Source of the DNA: Phocaeicola vulgatus ATCC 8482
GTDB taxonomy: Bacteria; Bacteroidota; Bacteroidia; Bacteroidales; Bacteroidaceae
Direction of reading: 5' to 3'
DNA: 64,000 nucleotides
Assembly (NCBI RefSeq): GCF_000012825.1
Contig: NC_009614.1
Span: 4,588,001-4,652,000 of the forward strand
In this document: piece by piece, positions 34,930 to 45,147 of the stretch
How the letters are laid out: each line of letters starts with the position of its first letter
How positions within the stretch are numbered: the stretch's first letter is position 1
Made by a program: the position numbers and the translations under genes
Notes under the pieces: model-generated
Told to the model about the DNA's origin: nothing
What the model saw: only the letters and a program-made list of their open reading frames with translations
The model's database searches: none

Positions 34930-37691
34930 AATACAATGGCAAGAGTGTTGAAATAATAGGCAGCAAGACTTTATTTGGAAAGGATACAGTATGGATTCAT
35001 ATTCTTGAGGACAACACCTTTGTACAAGTTTTGCGTTCTGACCTTGAAGATGATATAACTGATGATAAGAAAATCGGTATGTCATACGTTCGTTATGTAG
35101 CCATAGCTGCACGAATAAAAGAGGAAATGGCACAAAAAAGATTACTTGCTCCATACGAAAGTAGTCTGATACCACTTCCTCATCAGATTTTAGTACTGGA
35201 AAAGGTAATGCAAGGCATACAGACAAGATTTCTTCTGGCTGATGAGGTAGGTATGGGAAAGACTATTGAAGCAGGTCTTATCATAAAAGAAAAGAAATTA
35301 AGAGGTGAGCTGAAACGAATCTTGCTTGTTGTTCCCAAGTCGGCAATGCTTCAATGGCAACAAGAGCTCAAGGAGCATTTCAATGAAAGCTTCTACATAT
35401 ATGACAGTGAATTCATTTCCGGTATGGCTCGTACATTCGCAAGTTTTGAAGCCGAAGAAGAGTTAAACTTTTGGAAGCAGCATAATCAGATTATCGTCTC
35501 TACAGATGCCCTAAAGCCATTGATAGCAAGACAGGGATGGACTCAGGATAAAATAGATGAATACAACAAGTACCGTCTTGAGGCTGTGGTAAATGCAGAT
35601 TTTGATATGCTTATCTTGGATGAAGCCCATCGTATGGGTGGTTCTACTGCATTAGTGTCAAGATATCAAATGGCAGAAACCTTATGTAACTCTGTTCCAA
35701 ATGTCCTATTACTTTCAGCAACCCCACATCGCGGAAAAAGTGATCATTTCAGAAGAGTACTTCAATTAATTGATTCGGATGCTTTTACAGGGGAGGGCAC
35801 GCCAAGTATTCAAGAAATTGAGCCATACATAATGCGTTCTGAAAAACGTAATGCCGTAGACTATGATGGCAAAAAGTTATTCCAACCCAGAAATACAGTA
35901 AGAATCAATGTAAATCTTGATAATGACCAACATAGATTACAAATAGCTCTTTATAAGCATGTAACTGAATACGTACGCTATTGTTTTGGAAAAGCTAAGC
36001 ACGGCAACAGAAATGCAACTGGTCTTGTAATGGTCATGATGCAAAAACTGGCCAGTAGTAGTACCGCTGCCATACTGTCTGCCATGCAGACCAGATTATG
36101 GCGTTTGCAGAACGGCTGTGTAGATGACATCAGTAATTATGATGAAGAAGAAACGGTAGATTTTGAGGATTTGAACACTGAAGATTATTCTGTGGAATAT
36201 CCGAATGCAAACTATATTAATGAAGAAACTGCTTTAGCAGAACTTATTGCCGAAGCTCAAAACTGTATTGCATACGAACAGGATGCAAAAACTACAGCAT
36301 TGATTCAGAACATCTATTCTCTGCAAGACAAATATAATGATTCAAAGCTTAAGATTCTAGTATTCACAGAATTCAGAAAAACACAAGCCTATCTTAATGA
36401 ACAACTGGAAAAGGCTGGATTTACCACAGTTGGCATAAATGGCAACATGGACTTGCAAGAGCGACAGAAAGCATTAATAAAATTTAAAAACAATGCTCAG
36501 GTCATGATTGCAACAGATGCTGCAGGCGAATCTCTGAACATGCAGTTTTGTAATATCGTGTTCAACTATGATTTGCCGTGGAATCCTATGGCTATAGAAC
36601 AGAGGATAGGACGTGTGGACCGTATTGGACAAAAGCATCCTGTCATTGCATATAATATGTTGACAAACAACTCTGTAGATACCCGAGTTTATGAGATTAT
36701 TGTAGAAAAACTTGATGCCATACTGAATGAACTGGGAATTGATAAAAGTGGAGATGTACTGGATTCTACAATAAACATGAAAGATGTAAATCATCTCTAC
36801 CTTCAATCATTACTCGACCCTAAAAGATTTGAATTTGCAAGTGAGAGTTGGTTATATGAGATACGGCAAAAATTACACGATTATAAGGCCACAGAAGGTT
36901 TGCTGCCAGCTTTCTCTGAACAAGATATTGTGAAAGAAAGTGCAGGAGAAGTAAAATACAGCCCTCTTCCAGTTTGGCTTGAAGAGCTGCTGAACCTTTA
37001 TGCCATAAGTGAAAACGGAAAAATAAACAAGTTACTTACAGGTGTAACTGAATATGAAATAAACGGACAGAAGATAAACGCATGTTTTGATTCTTCATCA
37101 ATAGGGTTTAATCCTGAATGTGAACATTTAACCTTGCAGCATCCATATATTAAGCGTTTGCTCGATGGTATTGACGGGAATAGCCAAAAGAAAATTCCGG
37201 TTATCACATCACACGATGGAAATGACATTAATGGTTTCCTCACTGTTTGGAAAATATCTGCCAAGAACAATTATGAAACTAAAACAACCTACAGTGCTCA
37301 ATTTGTGGCAGATAATGGTAAAGTTTACGCTCCATACGGCAATGATGTTTGGAACAGACTTGTACAAACCAAAGATGCATTTGAATATTGTGGTGAAATG
37401 CCTTATAATTTGGATTTTGACAATAATTCCATTCTACAGAATAATCTACATGCAGTGTTTCACAGGATGGAATGTGAAATAGAAAATAATCTTAAAAGCA
37501 TATTTGAAAAGAAGGTTAGAGCAATAGATTATTCTGAACAAAGAATTAGCAAAATTGGTATTAGCAATATAAGAAATTCAAAACTGAAAAGGCTAAAAGA
37601 AGAAAGAAAGAATTGGCAAGCCGCATTCGAAAAATCAAAAAGTATTATCCCAGATGTAACAATGATTTTGACAGTTAGAGTAAATGGATAG
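34926..37691 (+). CDS. brxH: BREX SNF2-type helicase BrxH (BrxHII)
   Basis: This 921-residue SF2/SNF2 ATPase has motif I D-E-V-G-M-G-K-T at 106-113, motif II D-E-A-H at 232-235, S-A-T-P-H in motif III, and Q-R-I-G-R-V-D-R-I-G-Q in motif VI. BrxHII is the helicase of type 3 BREX and follows pglX in that operon type; here one extra gene intervenes. It overlaps the upstream gene by 4 bp and pglZ by 8 bp. Expected to translocate on DNA in the defence complex. Confidence 0.85.
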   Translation: MKYNGKSVEIIGSKTLFGKDTVWIHILEDNTFVQVLRSDLEDDITDDKKIGMSYVRYVAIAARIKEEMAQKRLLAPYESSLIPLPHQILVLEKVMQGIQTRFLLADEVGMGKTIEAGLIIKEKKLRGELKRILLVVPKSAMLQWQQELKEHFNESFYIYDSEFISGMARTFASFEAEEELNFWKQHNQIIVSTDALKPLIARQGWTQDKIDEYNKYRLEAVVNADFDMLILDEAHRMGGSTALVSRYQMAETLCNSVPNVLLLSATPHRGKSDHFRRVLQLIDSDAFTGEGTPSIQEIEPYIMRSEKRNAVDYDGKKLFQPRNTVRINVNLDNDQHRLQIALYKHVTEYVRYCFGKAKHGNRNATGLVMVMMQKLASSSTAAILSAMQTRLWRLQNGCVDDISNYDEEETVDFEDLNTEDYSVEYPNANYINEETALAELIAEAQNCIAYEQDAKTTALIQNIYSLQDKYNDSKLKILVFTEFRKTQAYLNEQLEKAGFTTVGINGNMDLQERQKALIKFKNNAQVMIATDAAGESLNMQFCNIVFNYDLPWNPMAIEQRIGRVDRIGQKHPVIAYNMLTNNSVDTRVYEIIVEKLDAILNELGIDKSGDVLDSTINMKDVNHLYLQSLLDPKRFEFASESWLYEIRQKLHDYKATEGLLPAFSEQDIVKESAGEVKYSPLPVWLEELLNLYAISENGKINKLLTGVTEYEINGQKINACFDSSSIGFNPECEHLTLQHPYIKRLLDGIDGNSQKKIPVITSHDGNDINGFLTVWKISAKNNYETKTTYSAQFVADNGKVYAPYGNDVWNRLVQTKDAFEYCGEMPYNLDFDNNSILQNNLHAVFHRMECEIENNLKSIFEKKVRAIDYSEQRISKIGISNIRNSKLKRLKEERKNWQAAFEKSKSIIPDVTMILTVRVNG

Positions 37692-39168
37692 TTTTATACA
37701 AAGAATAATAGATAGCATCACATCCGAAACACATCTGATTAGTGTCGTTAACAATCCGGATGGTTTCTTAAGCAGACCTGATACACAAGAGAAAATACTC
37801 AAAGAGTCAGGTTTGCTCCTACTCCCTATTGAGTCTTCTATTGAACTAAGAGTACGTTTTGAACTAAGTGATAAAAACTCCGGAAACAAGGTATGTTACA
37901 TTTATGACGATGTGGAAAGTATTCTACCTGATATTATGATGCATATTTATGTAGCACCAACTTTTAAGATATCTAAATTACTTCCTGCATGTAATGAGAT
38001 AGTACTACTCAAGGCAAAAAACCTTACATTCAATATTGCATCTTATATATACAAAAAGAAGTTTACCAATACACTTACAGCACAGGAAACCATTAAATTA
38101 TTGGAAGAAACCGATAGCATATATGGTACAGATGAAGAAACACTTAAAAAAGAGTTGACTAGAATTCCATTAAAATGGGAAAAGGTTGAAACAATAGAAA
38201 AAATATCTTACTTGTTACTTTCCGCAATCAAGAACAATTTATACGACAATATTGTTTCTGTTCTAGAAACCATTAATGAAGATTTTCAAAAGTTCATTGA
38301 CAGTAAATATGCTTCAATGATTAACTCTTCAGCCATTCAAAGGCCTAAAATGGTACATAAAATATTGCCTAATATATTACATCAGCACTCCAGAACAGAT
38401 AAAGTTGCACTTGTAGTCATAGATGGAATGAGTTATTGGCAATATCTTTTGCTGAAGAGAGAACTAAGTTTTCTAGAAATAGGAACTGATGATAATCAAA
38501 TCCTTTCATGGATTCCATCCATTACAAAATTATCAAGACAGGCTATATTCAGAGGTGAATCTCCTGTTATTGAATATAATCAGTCGCCAAAGTCTGAAAG
38601 CAGTTTATGGATTGATTTCTGGACTTCTTCAAAACAAAAAGCTGCGAAACGATTGCAAACTTATGAAGTAGGATATATTCACGGCAGTTTGTGTCTGGAT
38701 AACATGCAGTATCGTAGAATTGCGTTAGTAGATACAGATCTTGATGAAAAAATGCATTCTTCATCCAGTAATAAAGAGCTGTATCTTCTTACTGAAAATT
38801 GGGCACACGATACAGCTAAAGATATAAAAGAATTACACGAAAATGGGTATCATATATATATAACTACAGATCATGGTAATGTATATACTTCCCCATGGAG
38901 AAATCTGACTTCACAAGAAAAAACTTTTCTTTTTGAAAAAGAGAGCAGGGGCAAACGCCACTTGATTTATTCAAAAAAAGAATATCTTGACAGATTTATA
39001 TCATCCAATAATGATATTGAAAATCAACTTCTCAGTACGGAGAAATGGACTAATAATAGTGCTGTATGGAGAAATCTGTATAGTTTTAATAATAATGAAT
39101 GTATAACTCATGGAGGATCTCACTTTCTTGAAGTAGTAATACCTTTCATCACAATTAAAAAGAAATAA
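37684..39168 (+). CDS. pglZ: BREX phosphatase-like protein PglZ
   Basis: This 494-residue protein has an alkaline-phosphatase-like core. The metal-site motif V-V-I-D-G-M-S-Y has D247, and T-T-D-H-G has D396 and H397; both are hallmarks of PglZ. It is shorter than the PglZ of type 1 BREX, fitting type 3. PglZ is the hallmark gene of BREX; its biochemical activity is still debated. It overlaps brxH by 8 bp and precedes brxA by 1 bp. Confidence 0.85.
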   Translation: MDSFIQRIIDSITSETHLISVVNNPDGFLSRPDTQEKILKESGLLLLPIESSIELRVRFELSDKNSGNKVCYIYDDVESILPDIMMHIYVAPTFKISKLLPACNEIVLLKAKNLTFNIASYIYKKKFTNTLTAQETIKLLEETDSIYGTDEETLKKELTRIPLKWEKVETIEKISYLLLSAIKNNLYDNIVSVLETINEDFQKFIDSKYASMINSSAIQRPKMVHKILPNILHQHSRTDKVALVVIDGMSYWQYLLLKRELSFLEIGTDDNQILSWIPSITKLSRQAIFRGESPVIEYNQSPKSESSLWIDFWTSSKQKAAKRLQTYEVGYIHGSLCLDNMQYRRIALVDTDLDEKMHSSSSNKELYLLTENWAHDTAKDIKELHENGYHIYITTDHGNVYTSPWRNLTSQEKTFLFEKESRGKRHLIYSKKEYLDRFISSNNDIENQLLSTEKWTNNSAVWRNLYSFNNNECITHGGSHFLEVVIPFITIKKK

Positions 39169-39169
39169 T

Positions 39170-39784
39170 ATGGGAAAAACTGTTGGAATCAATCAGCGAA
39201 TAAGTATAAATGTAATTGAGATGGCTATGAAAGCAGCCTTAGAAGGGTGTTATTCATCTGAATTTGCAGCAGATTTGGCTTCAGGAGAATATGAAGGGAG
39301 CAACAGAATAAATAAAGCACGCAGTATCATAGGTAGATTATCTATACGTAATCCTTTATTCCCTTTTATTGAAGAACACAAGAATGAGTATTATGTAGCA
39401 ATGAAGCATAAAAGTGATAGAGCAATTATCTTTACATCTTTAATTAATGCCGCATATAGTTTTGGATATGATGCAATGGTTGTCCTTGGAAAATTCTTCC
39501 ATGTTCAGGATGAAGTATCAACACAGCTCATACTAAATAAAATGTCTTCAATATACGCTAGTAATCGTTCTTTGCCCAATGCTCTATATTGTATAATGCC
39601 AATGTACATTGAAGCCGGTCTGATAAACCGTCCTAAAACAGGCATTTATACAAAAGTGTATTACGAAGGCGTTTCTACATTTGCCCGTAAACTATATATT
39701 AAATCATTTTTGGTTCATAATAATTTAATACAAGAAGAGGATATTGACTCTTTGGAACATCCTTATTTTGAGTTTATTCTATAG
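39170..39784 (+). CDS. brxA: BREX small DNA-binding protein BrxA
   Basis: This 204-residue helical protein ends the operon, one base after pglZ. BrxA (DUF1819, NusB-like) is the last gene of type 3 BREX operons; size, position and the helical pattern agree. No motif proves the family by itself. A perfect 20-bp hairpin follows within 15 bp. Confidence 0.75.
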   Translation: MGKTVGINQRISINVIEMAMKAALEGCYSSEFAADLASGEYEGSNRINKARSIIGRLSIRNPLFPFIEEHKNEYYVAMKHKSDRAIIFTSLINAAYSFGYDAMVVLGKFFHVQDEVSTQLILNKMSSIYASNRSLPNALYCIMPMYIEAGLINRPKTGIYTKVYYEGVSTFARKLYIKSFLVHNNLIQEEDIDSLEHPYFEFIL

Positions 39785-39797
39785 ACCAGTGTGTCTT

Positions 39798-39844
39798 TTA
39801 TAATTTATGAAGGTGTAGTTGATTTACACCTTCATAAATTATAA
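39798..39844. terminator. Perfect 20-bp hairpin between convergent operons
   Basis: Arms 39798-39817 and 39825-39844 pair without mismatch around a 7-nt loop. It lies between the ends of the rightward BREX operon and the leftward peptide/radical SAM operon and can stop both. Confidence 0.85.
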
Positions 39845-39858
39845 ACAAAAGTTAATTA

Positions 39859-40191
39859 CTATTTTTGTTTTATATAGACAGCTACTTTAAAACGATTCTC
39901 CAACGGTTTTGTACTATCGTTTTGGCTAATTACTGCTTTAAATAATTTATTCCATCCCATATCAAGAATATCTTTAATTAGCCGTCCCTCTTCTTCGGGA
40001 ATTACACCAATCACATTACCTTTCCCTTCTTCTTTTGTAATACCAACTTGATTAGTTAAACCTTTGAATTTTTTGTTATCTAAATCATTCTTTAAGTAAA
40101 CTTCTGTTCCTACTTTGACATTTTTCAAAAACTCTAGACCTTCACACTCAAGGACTTTCTTTAAAGCAAATTCTTTGTAAAATTTTCCCAT
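39859..40191 (-). CDS. Small HIRAN-like protein
   Basis: This 110-residue protein is the last gene of the leftward operon, 3 bp after the deaminase-like gene. The pattern of a basic start, V-G-T-E-V-Y-L-K-N-D, then N-V-I-G-V-I-P-E-E-E-G-R-L-I and L-D-M-G-W at about 75-86 resembles HIRAN domains, which bind DNA ends and are often linked to SNF2 helicases. As an SNF2 gene lies two genes upstream, this could be its detached targeting domain. Similarity is modest. Confidence 0.5.
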   Translation of the reverse strand: MGKFYKEFALKKVLECEGLEFLKNVKVGTEVYLKNDLDNKKFKGLTNQVGITKEEGKGNVIGVIPEEEGRLIKDILDMGWNKLFKAVISQNDSTKPLENRFKVAVYIKQK

Positions 40192-40194
40192 AAA

Positions 40195-42843
40195 CTAATT
40201 TTTTTTATAATTAAAAATATCATTATCAAATTGTTGTTCAACAGACATTTGTCTAATTTTATCAAGCCAGTCTATTATCTGCCTTGGTGAATTTTTAAAC
40301 CCTTCAGTCTGATGCCTTTCAATAGCCAAAGCTATCAAAGAATACTCTCTTTCCAACGATGTAGAAAATACGCCCTGATCATCTGTATTAATTGAAACAG
40401 CTATATCATGTTTGTTGTAAGGAGTATTCAAACCACTATTATAAAATTTCAGTATTGGATGTTCATCATAGTTTGACATCTCTCCTATTTTGTAGTTGGA
40501 AGTAGGATTACATTCTATAGATATTCTTTTGCTTTCAATCTCTTTAAGTAATTGCTCTTGTATTGCCTCAAGAAGCTTATAAAAATCTTCTACATAGCTT
40601 TCTTTTATGGTAAAGGCTACAGCTTCTGAGCCTCTCTCTACAATTTCATCTTTGTGATACTGATCGAACAATTCAAGCGCATTAATATTGAATTTTGCAA
40701 TTTCTATTCCATATTCATGATTTTCTGCGCAGTTGTCCCATTCCTGTTCTAATTCATCATCACTTTCTTCCATATCACTAGCAAATTTAGGATTATTTCC
40801 TCTTAACACCCACGACTGATAATAGTCATTGATATTATTATTAACATCAGGATCATCCAATAATTCATAATTAATCTTACCATCCTGATATATTTGCCCT
40901 TGATACACGTCATAAAAATATTGATTAAATATTCCTTCTAAATAATAACAAAGAGAAGTATAGCCAAAAAGTCTTTTACACTTATGATGTAACCAAGCCA
41001 TATTATCAAGCAGAACTTGCTTGGTACAGCATATAGTGTTATAACGCATGGAATAGTATTTTCTTACATCAGTACCTAGTACAAGACAATGGCCTAATCT
41101 GTCACCATTTTTCAAGTTAAAGTAAATCATAGCTTCCTCGACTGCACGAAGCCCATCTGCTATATCATAAAAATCTTCTCCAACATGATAGGTTATATTC
41201 AAATCATTAGGTCTTTGTCTTCCATTATTCTTTATATTATGGTATCTAAGGAATCGAAAAGCTTGAGCAAAGACCTCTGGACGACACATGAGTTCTGTGT
41301 TTGCAGTATCAATTCCCACAACATATCCAGAAAGAGGATAATCTTCGGAACCTACTCCAAGATATTCAGCATTATTACGGAATTTATGTATAGCAAAAGC
41401 TCTTTTTTTGATATCTTCTCTTAACTCCTTATGCCTATATTCCTTATCCTTTCTTTCATCTCTAGACTTTATAAAATGTAATATAATTGAAAATCTTTCT
41501 TTATATTTTTCATCTACACTTTCCGCTATTTCTTTTATTTTTTCTGCTATGCCTTCTGCTGTTGTATCAGGAACTATACGAGTTTCAAGATACCTATCTT
41601 TACCATTTATTAAAAAAGACTCTATCGCTGCTTTATAAAGAAATTTCTTATGTCTTTTTGCAATAAACTTATCTTTTATTTCTTCATACAATGTAAAATT
41701 GTGAAATCCAACCGTAGAATTTAACTGAATTATCGCATTTCTAAATTTAACCTTATAACAGAGATAACTATAAAAAAGAGAACTTATATCTTTATAGTCA
41801 TCACACCCCTCTAATAATAGTCTAAAAACACTATACATCAGTTCTCTTTCAGATGAAAGTATAGATCTAACATTATCCTTATTGTAACGTGGAATTCGTA
41901 TATAATCCAAATCCTGATAGTCAGATTTATCTTCAAAATGTTTTGATGTTTCCTTAGCTTTAGACAGTAGAAATTCCAATGAATGTGACTCCAATAATTG
42001 ACGTTTAACAGATTCATCTATTGCACTTTTTGCAATAGCGTCATTTGCATTATTTATTTTATCGTCAATGATATTTGACAATTGTGCAGATGTAATTTGG
42101 GCATTTTCTGATAGTAATCCGGTTCTTGAGGCTAAATATAAACGTATGGCACATGCTCTATACATTTTTGCATAAAGGTCTTTATCCCATCCGTAAGTTT
42201 TCCGCAAGTTATAAACTTCGGTAAAAACATTCTCCATGCTCGTAATATTGTTCATTATCGAAAGCCAGCTTATATCAAAATTATATGAAGAGCCTTTTAA
42301 GTGCATGTGGAGATCTGCCATTTTATTTTTAAACAGAGCATTAATTTCCTTATTATTATGGTCAATATATGCCGGCCAATCAAAATATTTCCTTTTGGAC
42401 TTGTTAACAATATCGAGAGATGCTGCAAATACAGTAGTAAATGTATCTTCTCCAAAGAGATTTGAGACATTATGCCATCTTAATAATTTGGAATAATGAC
42501 AAACCGGATCGTTGTTTTTAAAATATATAGTCTTACAAGCAAAATGCAACAACATATTGAAAACTGACAGGTCAAAAGATTTTAACTCTTTATGAGACTT
42601 TAAAGGTTTCATCCACTCAGAAACTACAACCTGCCCTACTATTGATTCTTGATCTAAAGTATTATATGCATTAACCTTTCTTAATAGATATTGAATCTGC
42701 GATTCTTTCATCTCCGTATCGGGACGTGGCATTTCACCACGGTTATATTGATTATCCTTTTGCAACATATCCGCACAAAAAAGGACTTCATCGCCATCCT
42801 GTTCCTTAAAAACAGCTTTCAGCGCATTACTTAAATGTTCCAT
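40195..42843 (-). CDS. Large adenosine-deaminase-like protein
   Basis: This 882-residue protein has all adenosine deaminase metal and catalytic positions visible: H179-x-H181 (D-L-H-M-H-L), H553-V-G-E556, G-H585, I-E-C-N-P-T-S-N about 776-783, and N-T-D821-D822. A 370-residue insert separates the first motif from the rest, so the enzyme is more than twice the size of housekeeping deaminases. In size and layout it recalls RdrB, the deaminase of the RADAR defence system, but there is no RdrA-type AAA ATPase here; an SNF2 ATPase is the neighbour. It could deaminate nucleotides or RNA during infection; substrate unknown. It is encoded 15 bp after the SNF2 gene. Confidence 0.75.
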   Translation of the reverse strand: MEHLSNALKAVFKEQDGDEVLFCADMLQKDNQYNRGEMPRPDTEMKESQIQYLLRKVNAYNTLDQESIVGQVVVSEWMKPLKSHKELKSFDLSVFNMLLHFACKTIYFKNNDPVCHYSKLLRWHNVSNLFGEDTFTTVFAASLDIVNKSKRKYFDWPAYIDHNNKEINALFKNKMADLHMHLKGSSYNFDISWLSIMNNITSMENVFTEVYNLRKTYGWDKDLYAKMYRACAIRLYLASRTGLLSENAQITSAQLSNIIDDKINNANDAIAKSAIDESVKRQLLESHSLEFLLSKAKETSKHFEDKSDYQDLDYIRIPRYNKDNVRSILSSERELMYSVFRLLLEGCDDYKDISSLFYSYLCYKVKFRNAIIQLNSTVGFHNFTLYEEIKDKFIAKRHKKFLYKAAIESFLINGKDRYLETRIVPDTTAEGIAEKIKEIAESVDEKYKERFSIILHFIKSRDERKDKEYRHKELREDIKKRAFAIHKFRNNAEYLGVGSEDYPLSGYVVGIDTANTELMCRPEVFAQAFRFLRYHNIKNNGRQRPNDLNITYHVGEDFYDIADGLRAVEEAMIYFNLKNGDRLGHCLVLGTDVRKYYSMRYNTICCTKQVLLDNMAWLHHKCKRLFGYTSLCYYLEGIFNQYFYDVYQGQIYQDGKINYELLDDPDVNNNINDYYQSWVLRGNNPKFASDMEESDDELEQEWDNCAENHEYGIEIAKFNINALELFDQYHKDEIVERGSEAVAFTIKESYVEDFYKLLEAIQEQLLKEIESKRISIECNPTSNYKIGEMSNYDEHPILKFYNSGLNTPYNKHDIAVSINTDDQGVFSTSLEREYSLIALAIERHQTEGFKNSPRQIIDWLDKIRQMSVEQQFDNDIFNYKKN

Positions 42844-42858
42844 TATATTATAGATTTA

Positions 42859-45147
42859 TTAGTCAAAAAGTTGTTTTATCTCTTCTATTGTAAGTTTTTC
42901 ATTTATAGTATTGAATAATTCGGACATTTCCTCCTTATTTTTATGTAGTTCCAAAATTTTTTCTTCAACGGTATCTTTGCAAACCAAACGATATACCTTA
43001 ACATCATTTTTCTGACCTATCCGATGAGTACGTGCAAAAGCCTGACTCTCAACAGCAGGATTCCACCAGTCATCCAGCAGAATTACTCTATCGGCAGCAG
43101 TAAGATTCAGTCCTGTTCCACCTGCTTTTATACTTACCATCATAACTGTGGCAGAAGGATCATTCTGGAATGTATTGACAAGTGTTTGTCTGTTACGCGT
43201 CTCACCTGTAAGTATTAACGGGTTCAGTTCTTTCAGTTTCGGATGCTTTATAAGCAACTCCAAAGCTGAAGTAAATTGTGAGAACAATAATACTTTATGG
43301 TTTTGTGAAACGAAATCCTTTATAAGTTTTATTGCGAAATTGAATTTAGAACTGTCTATAATCGCTTTTCCACTCAGACTAAGTGGCAAAAGACTGGTGT
43401 TTACACAGCATTGTCTTAATCTTAATAATCCCTCAAGTGCTATACTGGTCAATCGTCCACTTGTTCCATCACTCATAGCAAGGAGAAATGTTTTTCTTAC
43501 TTTGGAATATATTTCTCTTTCTTCCTTCGAAAGCTCTATATATACATTTTTCACTACCATATCAGGCAGATTCAAAACCTCATCCTTTGTCCTTCTTAAT
43601 ATAAACGGTGACAAAAACATTTTAGAAAGTTCCACTACCCTCTTTCTATCGTTAGTGTCAGTCAAACTCTTGATTTTATTATATATCAGCTCAGTTTCTG
43701 GCTGTATAAGTTTAAATTGTGCCCATATTTCATCAATAGAATTTTCAATGGGAGTACCACTAAGGATAATCAAATAATGCCTGTTAAGTGACTCTATGGC
43801 TTTATGACGATGTGTATTGTCATTCTTTACCATTTGTCCTTCATCTACTATTATTGTATCAAATTCTCTTTTGTGGTATTCCGAGGCATGAATCCTTATG
43901 GCTTCGTATGACTGTATTTCAATTCTTTCTAATAATTGGGGAGTAAACTTCATTATCTCATTTTTCCAATTTGCAGTAAGTGAAGCTGGACATATTACAA
44001 GAAATCTGTTATTTTCTTCAGTTATTGTAGTAAGATAAGCCAATGTCTGTAGTGTCTTGCCCAATCCCATATCGTCAGCAAGCAGCCCTCCCCTATGATT
44101 CTTTCTGAGCTGAGACAACCACATAACACCATCCATCTGATATGGTTTCAAATGTACATTCACATTTTCAATAACTATCGAAGTTATTTTTTCTCTTTCG
44201 CTATCAGATAAAGGTATTATAGGTTTATAAAAATTCTCGATATTTATATTGTTGGGAATCAAACTACCGATAAACTTCTCAGGAGTAAGATTCTTTATCT
44301 TATCAGAATCAAACAAATTAAAGTTACCATCTGACTCTACATAATTTCTGCTATTAAGATATGCATGAAGAATATCTTTAATATTTAAAGAATCAGGACT
44401 TTCTTCATTTGCAGATGAAAACCACTCTATTCCATTCTTATCTCTATGATATGAAGCTGTAGTGTATGTTCCTTTAGAAGAGGGTAAATAGAGTTTCCAT
44501 CCCTTAGATATAAGTTCTGTAAGTACCTTCACATCGGGCTTGTCTAACGATAAAGTGCTGTATAATCTGTCAAGATTTGAATCAATAGATTTTATAAATA
44601 TATCTTCACCCTCTTTATCTCTGTAAAAGAAATCGTTATTATCATTTTTAATTGGAATGGAAGTATAACATATTGGATATAATGTAGCAGAATCTTCATA
44701 TCTAAATCTTAGATTCATTTTCTTCCACCACGCCCGAATATCTGATATATAAATTTCTCCACCGATAAGTTTTCCTTTGCAAATAGGTATTTTATCTAGG
44801 GAAACAGAGTTTTTCAGAACAGATGTTATATTCTTTATTTTTCTTAGAGATGAATTTTTCCCTCCAGAACGCTGGTATATCCATTCATGATTAGACAAAA
44901 CTTGAATTAGTTCTTCATTCACCATTTGCACTGGAAAGAAAATAAACGGCTGTTCTTCCTGTCCAACCATAAACAGGATTTGAGCCAAACGGTCTGTCTG
45001 AAAAGTTTTGGAACGACGAATATCGTCTCCGTTTACTTTTCTTTGAAACGGAGACAAAGACCTGGAACCTGTTTCCATACAGACTTCAATGTCAATATTT
45101 CGGTTTGAAGTCGTATTATTCAATATACACACAAACCTGTATTCCAT
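42859..45147 (-). CDS. SNF2-family ATPase
   Basis: This 762-residue protein has an unrecognised 330-residue N-terminal region, then an SNF2 motor: D-D-M-G-L-G-K-T ending about residue 365 (K364), D-E-G-Q in place of DEAH, L-S-G-T-P-I-E-N in motif III, and the C-terminal lobe with K-A-G-G-T-G-L-N-L and F-A-R-T-H-R-I-G-Q. ATG 45147 overlaps the radical SAM stop by one base (TGATG), indicating coupled translation; the TTG three bases earlier is less likely. Probably a dsDNA translocase that senses or remodels invading DNA in this operon. Confidence 0.85.
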   Translation of the reverse strand: MEYRFVCILNNTTSNRNIDIEVCMETGSRSLSPFQRKVNGDDIRRSKTFQTDRLAQILFMVGQEEQPFIFFPVQMVNEELIQVLSNHEWIYQRSGGKNSSLRKIKNITSVLKNSVSLDKIPICKGKLIGGEIYISDIRAWWKKMNLRFRYEDSATLYPICYTSIPIKNDNNDFFYRDKEGEDIFIKSIDSNLDRLYSTLSLDKPDVKVLTELISKGWKLYLPSSKGTYTTASYHRDKNGIEWFSSANEESPDSLNIKDILHAYLNSRNYVESDGNFNLFDSDKIKNLTPEKFIGSLIPNNINIENFYKPIIPLSDSEREKITSIVIENVNVHLKPYQMDGVMWLSQLRKNHRGGLLADDMGLGKTLQTLAYLTTITEENNRFLVICPASLTANWKNEIMKFTPQLLERIEIQSYEAIRIHASEYHKREFDTIIVDEGQMVKNDNTHRHKAIESLNRHYLIILSGTPIENSIDEIWAQFKLIQPETELIYNKIKSLTDTNDRKRVVELSKMFLSPFILRRTKDEVLNLPDMVVKNVYIELSKEEREIYSKVRKTFLLAMSDGTSGRLTSIALEGLLRLRQCCVNTSLLPLSLSGKAIIDSSKFNFAIKLIKDFVSQNHKVLLFSQFTSALELLIKHPKLKELNPLILTGETRNRQTLVNTFQNDPSATVMMVSIKAGGTGLNLTAADRVILLDDWWNPAVESQAFARTHRIGQKNDVKVYRLVCKDTVEEKILELHKNKEEMSELFNTINEKLTIEEIKQLFD

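Noticed and set aside
40195..45147. A full RADAR system
   Set aside because: The deaminase-like protein resembles RdrB in size and motifs, but no RdrA-type AAA ATPase is present; the partner is an SNF2 protein.
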